64,000 nt of DNA from an uncultured Hyphomicrobium sp. Its GTDB lineage: Bacteria; Pseudomonadota; Alphaproteobacteria; Rhizobiales; Hyphomicrobiaceae. Below, one piece after another: positions 54,501 to 64,000 of this stretch. Positions within the stretch are counted from its first letter, which is position 1, and each line of letters opens with the position of its first letter. The stretch is from contig CAKTFJ010000003.1 of NCBI GenBank assembly GCA_934555825.1, positions 62,001 through 126,000 of the forward strand, read 5' to 3'. Position numbers and translations under genes: made by a program. The notes below the pieces were generated by a model. That model saw only the letters and a program-made list of their open reading frames with translations. It searched no databases and was not told where the DNA came from.

Positions 54501-55715
54501 CGCTTGAAGGACACGCTGCTCGGCAAGGAAGTGGCGAAGGGTCCGAAGGGCGCCCGCAAGGGCACCACGCTCGACGATGCGATCCTCGACGATATCCCCC
54601 GCAGCCAGTGGTGGGAGATCGGTCTCGCCAACGAGAAGGCGCAGGCTGAGGTCGAGGCCATCAACAAGCAGTACGAAGACGCCAAGAAGAGCCTTGAGCG
54701 CCGCTTCGTCGACAAGGTGGACAAGCTTCAGCGCGGCGACGAACTGCCGCCGGGCGTCATGAAGATGGTCAAGGTCTTCGTCGCCGTGAAGCGCAAGATC
54801 CAGCCGGGCGACAAGATGGCCGGCCGTCATGGCAACAAGGGCGTCGTCTCGCTCATCGTGCCGTGCGAGGACATGCCGTTCCTCGATGACGGCACGCACG
54901 TCGACGTCGTGCTGAACCCGCTTGGCGTGCCGTCGCGCATGAACGTGGGGCAGATCCTCGAAACGCACATGGGTTGGGCGTGCCGTGGTCTGGGCCGCAT
55001 CATCGACGAGGCACTTCAGGAGTTCCATGCCTCGGGCAAGGCCGACGAACTGCGCGCCGAGATGGAGAAGATCTACGGCAAGGACGTGGTGAAGGGCTCC
55101 GTCAAGGACGAAGATCTCGCCTCCGTCGCCGAGAAGCTGACCAAGGGCGTGCCGATTGCGACGCCTGTGTTCGACGGCGCAAAGGAAGCCGACATCGTCG
55201 ACATGCTCGACGCGGCCGGCTTCGACAGCTCCGGTCAGGTCCGTCTCTACGATGGCCGCACCGGCGAGCCGTTCGATCGCAAGGTGACGGTGGGCTACAA
55301 GTACATCCTGAAGCTCCACCATCTCGTCGACGACAAGATCCACGCGCGCTCGATCGGTCCGTACTCGCTCGTCACCCAGCAGCCGCTGGGCGGTAAGGCG
55401 CAGTTCGGTGGCCAGCGCTTCGGCGAAATGGAGGTCTGGGCGCTCGAAGCCTACGGTGCCGCCTACACGCTGCAGGAAATGCTGACCGTGAAGTCGGACG
55501 ACGTTGCGGGCCGCACCAAGGTCTACGAGGCTATCGTGCGCGGCGACGACGCGTTCGAAGCTGGCGTGCCGGAAAGCTTCAACGTGCTCGTGAAGGAGAT
55601 GCGGGCGCTCGGCCTCAACGTCGAGTTGCTCAACTCCGAGCTGCCGCCGCCTGAGGAAGCAGCAACAGAAGAGCCGACCGAGCGTCCGCAGCTTCCGCCC
55701 GCTGCCGCCGAGTAA
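51552..55715 (+). CDS. rpoB: DNA-directed RNA polymerase subunit beta
   Basis: The protein has 1387 aa, typical for Alphaproteobacteria. The rifampicin pocket reads [17 protein letters not shown], and [13 protein letters not shown] follows. The residues that commonly change in resistance look like the sensitive form, apart from the Thr in DQTNP that is usual in this class. [15 protein letters not shown] near the C-terminus is the conserved catalytic-site region. The C-terminal tail is Pro/Glu-rich. ATG 51552 follows GGAGCGGAC. The gap to rpoC contains a UUCG-capped hairpin. Confidence 0.98.
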   Translation: MAETTTFNGRKRIRKQFGHIREVAEMPNLIEVQKSSYDDFLMVKEPPGGRPDDHGLQAVFKSVFPISDFSGRATLEFVRYEFEPPKYDVDECMQRDMTYSAPLKVKLRLIVFDVNEETGSKSIKDVKEQDVYMGDMPLMTLNGTFVINGTERVIVSQMHRSPGVFFDHDRGRTHASGKLLFAARIIPYRGSWLDFEFDAKDNVYVRIDRRRKLPVTTLLYALGLDDEEILSTFYNMISVKESKRGWKMPFMAEKMRGMTPLADLMDAKSGDVVARAGEKITARKARELAENGLKEVLVSSEDLAGRYIAEDVVDLETGQIYAEAGAELDAKLLAELKDQKIKEFHVLDIDHVNIGPFIRNTLNIDKNSNGEEALMDIYRVMRPGEPPTIEAATNLFHSLFFDPERYDLSAVGRVKMNMRLELDAPDTVRVLRREDILAVIKTLVDLRDGRGEIDDIDHLGNRRVRSVGELMENQYRVGLLRMERAIKERMSSVEIDTVMPQDLINAKPAAAAVREFFGSSQLSQFMDQTNPLSEITHKRRLSALGPGGLTRERAGFEVRDVHPTHYGRICPIETPEGPNIGLINSLATFARVNKYGFIESPYRKVKDGKVTDTVAYLSAMEEMRHHVAQANAEIDSKGNLVDEQVICRFNGDVLPVSKDKVDYIDVSPKQLVSVAAALIPFLENDDANRALMGSNMQRQAVPLVKAEAPLVGTGMEEVVARDSGAAIAARRAGIVDQVDATRIVIRATDETDPSKPGVDIYRLRKFQRSNQNTCINQRPLINVGDRVEEGEIIADGPSTDLGDLALGKNVLVAFMPWMGYNFEDSILLSERVVYDDVFTSIHIEEFEVMARDTKLGPEEITRDIPNVSEEALKNLDEAGIVYIGAEVNPGDILVGKITPKGESPMTPEEKLLRAIFGEKASDVRDTSLRLPPGVTGTVVEVRVFNRHGVDKDERAMAIEREEIERLAKDRDDELQILDRNVYARLKDTLLGKEVAKGPKGARKGTTLDDAILDDIPRSQWWEIGLANEKAQAEVEAINKQYEDAKKSLERRFVDKVDKLQRGDELPPGVMKMVKVFVAVKRKIQPGDKMAGRHGNKGVVSLIVPCEDMPFLDDGTHVDVVLNPLGVPSRMNVGQILETHMGWACRGLGRIIDEALQEFHASGKADELRAEMEKIYGKDVVKGSVKDEDLASVAEKLTKGVPIATPVFDGAKEADIVDMLDAAGFDSSGQVRLYDGRTGEPFDRKVTVGYKYILKLHHLVDDKIHARSIGPYSLVTQQPLGGKAQFGGQRFGEMEVWALEAYGAAYTLQEMLTVKSDDVAGRTKVYEAIVRGDDAFEAGVPESFNVLVKEMRALGLNVELLNSELPPPEEAATEEPTERPQLPPAAAE

Positions 55716-55730
55716 CGACGACGCCTCTTC

Positions 55731-55756
55731 CCCTCCTCCCGTTCGCGGGGGGAGGG
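55731..55756 (+). other. UUCG-capped hairpin between rpoB and rpoC
   Basis: CCCTCC, T-G wobble, CCC and G pair with C, GGG and GGAGGG around a TTCG tetraloop, closed by C-G, to form an 11-bp stem. It lies 15 bp after the rpoB stop. There is no T-run. A stabilising or RNase III-type processing site in the rpoBC mRNA is likely. Confidence 0.65.
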
Positions 55757-55807
55757 ATCACGCGATTGTTTTCCGGACGCCCCCTGAGCGTCCTCTGGAG
55801 AGAGCCG

Positions 55808-60031
<4,224 letters not shown>

Positions 60032-60337
60032 GCCAGGCGCAGTCGGACACAATGAAACTGGGAGAAGGCGGTCGTTTCGGCCGCCTTCTTCCGTTCGTGC
60101 CCCCTTGAGCGGGCGGTGCCGAGAACCCAGATTCCAGGAGCGGGGAGGGCACAGCTTCAATCGAGGCGTTTCGGGGCGCTCGCACTGGCACTCGCTTGGG
60201 TCTTGCCCTATAAGCCGCTGAAGTCATACCGCTTGGGGTCGAGAGGTGCCGGCTGGTCCGGTGCCGCAATCGCGAACACGGAAATCCGATTGTTGTGACC
60301 CTCGCGGCCGTGTCCGCGGGGGAGGAGAAGGTTGATC
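60032..60337. other. Intergenic region after rpoC
   Basis: This 306-bp gap holds the rpoC terminator hairpin and then the promoter region of the DAHP synthase gene. I saw no gene. The stretch from about 60180 to 60300 is AT-richer around CTATAAGC, a possible -10 area. Confidence 0.5.
60063..60089 (+). terminator. Hairpin after rpoC, probable terminator
   Basis: AGAAGGCGG and CCGCCTTCT form a 9-bp stem, extended inside by CG/CG, 32 bp after the rpoC stop. The tail TCCGTTCG has few T, so termination may need help. Confidence 0.55.
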
Positions 60338-61726
60338 ATGCCTACCTGGTCCACAGAGAGCTGGCGCTCGTTCCCGATCGTCCAGGTCCCCGATTACCCT
60401 GACGCCTCCGTGCTCAAGGATGTCGAGGGCCGTCTTGCGACGTTCCCGCCGCTCGTGTTTGCGGGCGAAGCGCGCGAGCTGAAGAAAGCGCTGGGCGAAG
60501 TGGCGAACGGTGAAGGCTTCCTCCTGCAGGGGGGCGACTGCGCCGAGAGCTTCCTTGAGCATGGCGCGGACAACATCCGCGACTTCTTCCGCGTCTTCCT
60601 GCAGATGGCGGTGGTGCTGACGTACGCTGGCGGCAGCCCGGTGGTGAAGGTTGGCCGCATCGCCGGTCAGTTCGCCAAGCCCCGCTCGTCACCGGTGGAG
60701 AAGAAGGACGGCGTGGAGCTGCCCTCCTACCGCGGCGACATCATCAATGGGCCGGAGTTCACCCCCGAAGCGCGCATCCCCGATCCGCAGCGCCAGATCG
60801 AGGCGTACCGCCAGTCGGCCGCGACCTTGAACCTGATCCGCGCCTTCGCGAGCGGCGGCTACGCCGATCTCGAGCGCGTGCATCAATGGAATATGGGCTT
60901 CGTCAAGGACAGCCCGCAGGGTCATCGTTATCAGGTCCTCGCCGATCGCATCGCCGAGACGCTGGGCTTCATGCGCGCGTGCGGCATCACGAGCGAGAAC
61001 ACACCGCAGCTTCGCGCCACGCGTTTCTACACCAGCCACGAAGCGCTGCTGCTCGGTTTCGAGCAGGCGTTGACGCGTCTCGATTCCACGAGCGGCGATT
61101 GGTACGCCACGAGCGGCCACATGCTCTGGATCGGTGACCGCACGCGTCAGCTCGATCATGCGCATGTCGAATTCTGCCGCGGCGTCAGGAACCCTATCGG
61201 CATCAAGTGTGGACCGTCGTTGGAGCCGGACGATCTGTTGCGCCTCATCGACATCCTCAATCCGAAGGACGATGCGGGCCGCCTGACGCTCATCTGCCGT
61301 TTCGGCCATGAGAAGGTCGGCCAGCATCTGCCGAAGCTCATCCGCGCCGTGGAGAAGGCCGGGCGCAAGGTCGTGTGGTCGTGCGATCCGATGCACGGCA
61401 ACACGATCAGTGCGGCCGGCGGTTACAAGACGCGGCCTTTCGAACGCATCCTGAAGGAGGTCGAGGCGTTCTTCGACGTGCATCGCGCCGAGGGCACGCA
61501 CGCGGGCGGCATCCATGTCGAGATGACGGGCCAGAACGTGACGGAATGCACGGGCGGCGCGGCGGCGATCTCGGAAACCGATCTCTCGGATCGCTACCAC
61601 ACGCACTGCGACCCGCGTCTCAACGCCGATCAGGCGCTGGAGCTCGCGTTCCTCGTGGCCGAGCGGATGAAGCTCGAACGCGAAACACGCGGCGCGCCGC
61701 CGGCACCCCTTGCCGCACTCGCTTAA
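60338..61726 (+). CDS. Class II DAHP synthase
   Basis: The protein has 462 aa from ATG 60338, with GGAGGAGAAGG upstream. It is the plant/Actinobacteria-type (class II) 3-deoxy-7-phosphoheptulonate synthase. Family patterns include [42 protein letters not shown] with the metal-binding Cys, KPRSSPVE and [14 protein letters not shown]. It makes the first shikimate pathway product from PEP and erythrose-4-phosphate. It is probably transcribed alone, since an EcfG-like promoter begins 14 bp after its stop. Confidence 0.95.
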   Translation: MPTWSTESWRSFPIVQVPDYPDASVLKDVEGRLATFPPLVFAGEARELKKALGEVANGEGFLLQGGDCAESFLEHGADNIRDFFRVFLQMAVVLTYAGGSPVVKVGRIAGQFAKPRSSPVEKKDGVELPSYRGDIINGPEFTPEARIPDPQRQIEAYRQSAATLNLIRAFASGGYADLERVHQWNMGFVKDSPQGHRYQVLADRIAETLGFMRACGITSENTPQLRATRFYTSHEALLLGFEQALTRLDSTSGDWYATSGHMLWIGDRTRQLDHAHVEFCRGVRNPIGIKCGPSLEPDDLLRLIDILNPKDDAGRLTLICRFGHEKVGQHLPKLIRAVEKAGRKVVWSCDPMHGNTISAAGGYKTRPFERILKEVEAFFDVHRAEGTHAGGIHVEMTGQNVTECTGGAAAISETDLSDRYHTHCDPRLNADQALELAFLVAERMKLERETRGAPPAPLAALA

Positions 61727-61740
61727 CGAACGAGCAAGCG

Positions 61741-61765
61741 GGAACCGCGCTTTCCCTCAGGCGTT
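61741..61765 (+). promoter_or_regulatory. Perfect EcfG-type promoter before a 116-aa protein gene
   Basis: GGAAC (61741-61745), 16 bp, CGTT (61762-61765) match the alphaproteobacterial general stress consensus exactly. The -10 ends 64 bp upstream of the ATG at 61830. Confidence 0.78.
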
Positions 61766-61829
61766 TCTCCTCTGAGTTCGCGGCCGTGCGCCCGTTTGCG
61801 CCGGCCGCCTGCGATGAGAGGAGGACCCA

Positions 61830-62180
61830 ATGGGAAACCTGAGCAGACAGGGAAGCGCTATGCTCTCGAATTTTCTCGCGATGGTCGTGCCTGCGGGAGA
61901 GAGCCTAGCCGAGAGCGAATTTACCGGCACATGGCGGGTGGAAGATTCCGATGGCCAGGTGTTCGATATCGCGCTTCTGCCATCCGGCACGGCTGAGGCG
62001 ACGCGCGCGGGTGAGGGTATGAGCGGCACGTGGGCTGAGGAAGATCAGTCCGCCGTCATCACCTGGGATACTGGTTGGACGACCAAGATCACGCGCACCG
62101 GCGACGCCTACATCAAGACGGCATACGACGAGACGGCGACCACGCCGACCAATACGTCTGTCGCAGAAAAGATCGACTGA
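61830..62180 (+). CDS. Small conserved-looking protein of unknown function
   Basis: The protein has 116 aa from ATG 61830, with GAGGAGGACCCA upstream; the MLSNFL start at 61860 is less likely. After a hydrophobic segment (about 10-25, MLSNFLAMVVPAG) come a beta-rich part with FTGTWRVEDSDGQVFDIALLPSG, MSGTWAEEDQSAVITW and WTTKITRTG. The repeated GTW(R/A)xED pattern looks like a small beta-sandwich or lipocalin-like repeat. I do not recognise a named family. A perfect EcfG promoter suggests stress induction. A strong terminator follows. Confidence 0.7.
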   Translation: MGNLSRQGSAMLSNFLAMVVPAGESLAESEFTGTWRVEDSDGQVFDIALLPSGTAEATRAGEGMSGTWAEEDQSAVITWDTGWTTKITRTGDAYIKTAYDETATTPTNTSVAEKID

Positions 62181-62218
62181 CATCGCCAAGCGATAAGTTC
62201 ACCGACGCGGGGCGCGAG

Positions 62219-62257
62219 AAAAAGGGGCTGGAGACTGTGTCTCTCAGCCCCTTTTTT
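62219..62257. terminator. Bidirectional terminator
   Basis: GGGGCTG-GAGAC, a TGT loop, GTCTC, one unpaired T and CAGCCCC form a 12-bp stem. It is followed by six T on the plus strand and preceded by five A, which read as T on the minus strand. It serves the 116-aa gene and the convergent ppa. Confidence 0.9.
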
Positions 62258-62273
62258 GCATTCGTTGCGACGT

Positions 62274-62801
62274 TCAGCCTTTGGCGCGGGCGATGGCTTC
62301 CGCGATGAGGCGCTGGGCCTCCTCTGCGTCGCCCCAATGGTGGATCTTCGCCCACTTGCCAGGCTCCAGGTCCTTGTAGTGCGAGAAGAAGTGATCGACC
62401 TGCTGGATCGTGATCTCCGGAAGGTCGGAATAGTTGCGCACCTTTTCGTAGCGTTTCGTCAGGCGGGCAGAAGGCACGGCGATGATCTTCTCGTCTCCGC
62501 CGCCTTCGTCCTCCATGACGAGCACGCCGACGGGGCGGCAGTTGAGCACCGCACCCGGCACGATCGCACGCGTATTGCACACGAGTACGTCGATCGGATC
62601 GCCATCCTCGGAGAGCGTGTGCGGCACAAACCCGTAATTTCCCGGATAGCGCATTGGCGTATAGAGGAAGCGGTCGACGAACAGTGTTCCGGACGCTTTG
62701 TCCATCTCGTACTTGATGGGCTCGCCGCCCACGGGCACCTCGACGACGACGTTGATGTCGTGAGGCGGGTTGTCTCCGATTGCAATGGCATCGAGGCGCA
62801 T
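62274..62801 (-). CDS. ppa: Inorganic pyrophosphatase
   Basis: The protein has 175 aa from ATG 62801 ([15 protein letters not shown]), the usual alphaproteobacterial start. GTG 62834 would add 11 residues and lacks a better site. The active-site signature is [10 protein letters not shown], and the upstream [19 protein letters not shown] matches family I soluble pyrophosphatase. It hydrolyses PPi to two phosphates and so drives biosynthetic reactions. It is monocistronic and convergent with the stress gene, sharing a terminator. Confidence 0.95.
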   Translation of the reverse strand: MRLDAIAIGDNPPHDINVVVEVPVGGEPIKYEMDKASGTLFVDRFLYTPMRYPGNYGFVPHTLSEDGDPIDVLVCNTRAIVPGAVLNCRPVGVLVMEDEGGGDEKIIAVPSARLTKRYEKVRNYSDLPEITIQQVDHFFSHYKDLEPGKWAKIHHWGDAEEAQRLIAEAIARAKG

Positions 62802-62932
62802 GAGGCGTGGCTTTCCAGTCAGGGTTTGGCTCACCAGTGCCCCATGGCGCCGGATGGCACAAGGGGCCGCGGTGCCGCGCTTGGCTGTGCTTTAGGATAA
62901 TCCGCAATGCGCGGAATGCACGCTCCGGGATG

Positions 62933-63880
62933 TTAAGGTTGTGGCCCCACGCCTAACGCCAGCATCAGCAGCGGCAGCGTGACGAGCGCACCGAGCGTGG
63001 AAACGAGGATGACGGCCGACGTCACGACGGCGGGCAGCTTGTAGAACTCGGCCAGCATGAAGGGCCCCGTGCCGGTCGGCATTGCAGCAAGAAGAACCGC
63101 CATTGCGGCAAGCTGCGGCGGAACGCCCATCAGGGTCGCGAGCCCCCACGTGAGCGCCGGTTGCACCGCAAGCTTGGTGAGCGCGAGACCGGCGGAGGCG
63201 CGGACCTCGCGGACGCCCACCGGACGTGGCTCCGCGAGGAAAAGGCCGATCACCACCAGCGCTAGCGGGCTCGCGGCGCCGCCCAGAAGCTTGAGGAAGC
63301 TCTCGACCGCGCCAGGCAGCCCCATGCCGGTTTGACCGTAAAGAAGGCCCGCGACCGGCGCGATCAGCAGCGGATTGCGGATCAGCGAGCGTGTGACTTT
63401 GCCCGCCAGCCTCAAAGGATGACGCTCGCTGTTGATGCCGATCTCGATCAGCACGATCGCGGACGCGAAGAGCACGCACACCGTGAGGATGGACGCGATC
63501 GTCACCGGCACGAGACTGTCGGCGCCAAACAGCATCAGCAACACGGGAAAGCCCATGTAGGCGGTGTTGGCGTACGAACCGATCAGTCCGTCGAGGCTCG
63601 CTTCTGCGAGGGGCCGTTTGCCGAGCAGGCTAAGCCCCAGTGTGCCGTAGAAGACGATGCCGCAGGCAAGCCCGAACGCGGCGATGAAGCCGGGCTGCGC
63701 CAGTTCCGCAGGCTTAGCGTGCGCCATGACGTCGAACAGCAGCGCCGGCAGCGCCAGATAAACCACCACGCGGTTGAGTTCCGACACCGCTGGGCGCCCG
63801 ATGACGCCGATCCGCCGGGCGAGGAAGCCGCTCGCGATCAAGGCGAAGACCGGCAAGACGAGAGACAGGATCGCGAGCAT
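62933..63880 (-). CDS. AEC-family (auxin efflux carrier-like) permease
   Basis: The protein has 315 aa with about ten membrane helices in two five-helix halves, the AEC layout. The first half begins MLAILSLVLPVFALIASGFLARR. The polar loop NSERHPLRLAGKVTRSLIRNPLL sits in the middle. AEC permeases export or import small carboxylates such as malonate or malate. The substrate here cannot be told. The gene is minus-strand and separate from ppa by 131 bp. Confidence 0.87.
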   Translation of the reverse strand: MLAILSLVLPVFALIASGFLARRIGVIGRPAVSELNRVVVYLALPALLFDVMAHAKPAELAQPGFIAAFGLACGIVFYGTLGLSLLGKRPLAEASLDGLIGSYANTAYMGFPVLLMLFGADSLVPVTIASILTVCVLFASAIVLIEIGINSERHPLRLAGKVTRSLIRNPLLIAPVAGLLYGQTGMGLPGAVESFLKLLGGAASPLALVVIGLFLAEPRPVGVREVRASAGLALTKLAVQPALTWGLATLMGVPPQLAAMAVLLAAMPTGTGPFMLAEFYKLPAVVTSAVILVSTLGALVTLPLLMLALGVGPQP

Positions 63881-64000
63881 GAGGGGCTGGGTTCGATGCG
63901 GGAAGAGACGGTAGGAGAGATCCTACAGCGTTCGTACGCCGCCCGATACGTCGCCAGCGGATGACGGCCATGCAGAACGGCCACGCGCCGCCGCCTGCGC
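63881..64000. other. Window end, no assigned gene
   Basis: Upstream of the AEC permease there is a small palindrome, GTAGGA-GAGA-TCCTAC (63911-63926). An ATG near 63963 opens a plus-strand frame that runs off the window. No call is made. Confidence 0.4.

Noticed and set aside
51321..55343. Minus-strand open frame of 1340 aa opposite rpoB
   Set aside because: It is the reverse shadow of a codon-biased gene, with no family resemblance and heavy His, Arg and Val content.

Overview
The window is GC-rich alphaproteobacterial chromosome. It opens inside a methanol dehydrogenase accessory cluster (end of mxaS, then mxaA-C-K-L-D), so the organism is probably a methylotroph of the order Hyphomicrobiales, Hyphomicrobium-like. 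The genus is an inference from gene content only. Other features fit this group: DUF465 and UPF0145 proteins, an HRXXN-type (HWE) kinase, and GGAAC-N16/17-CGTT promoters of the kind read by the alphaproteobacterial general stress sigma factor EcfG. I see no insertion sequence, prophage, CRISPR array or rRNA operon.

Layout. 1-5.8 kb: mxaSACKLD, then a YVTN beta-propeller protein and a small Cys-containing exported protein. 5.8-8.2 kb: an unknown 162-aa protein (minus) and a MetY-type sulfhydrylase. 8.3-13.8 kb: two tandem paralogous FecA-like TonB-dependent receptors sharing an upstream element. 14.5-16.8 kb: a MASE1 sensor kinase with a FixJ-type regulator. 16.9-27.2 kb: a stress and signalling block with a 25-aa membrane protein, a DUF892 protein, a ROK protein whose motifs are in circularly permuted order, an exported beta-barrel protein, a 1640-aa poly-HAMP hybrid kinase, a receiver-HRXXN kinase and a PRC-barrel protein. 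Several of these have EcfG-like promoters. 27.2-35.4 kb: a matrixin-type protease, a trehalose/sugar operon (GH15, otsA, pfkB-type kinase, otsB), an EF-hand protein and a second PRC-barrel protein.

35.5-41 kb: a pyruvate dehydrogenase operon with a homodimeric AceE-type E1 (aceE-aceF-lpdA). 41.1-44.4 kb: a likely quinone or electrophile detoxification operon (VOC dioxygenase, carboxylesterase, flavin reductase) with a divergent LysR gene. 44.5-47.5 kb: tRNA-Gly, a DUF465 protein, a pirin with a divergent LysR gene, and an UPF0145 protein. 47.6-60 kb: tRNA-Trp, secE-nusG-rplKAJL-rpoBC, with a structured L10 leader and strong intercistronic hairpins. 60.3-64 kb: class II DAHP synthase, a small protein with a perfect EcfG-like promoter, inorganic pyrophosphatase and an AEC-family permease.

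The most interesting leads are four: the cluster of EcfG-like promoters around an HRXXN kinase and a fungal-type poly-HAMP kinase next to trehalose genes; the permuted ROK protein; competing RNA pairings in the L10 leader; and the duplicated TonB receptors with a shared upstream motif. All motif calls were made by eye. No database search or folding calculation was run.
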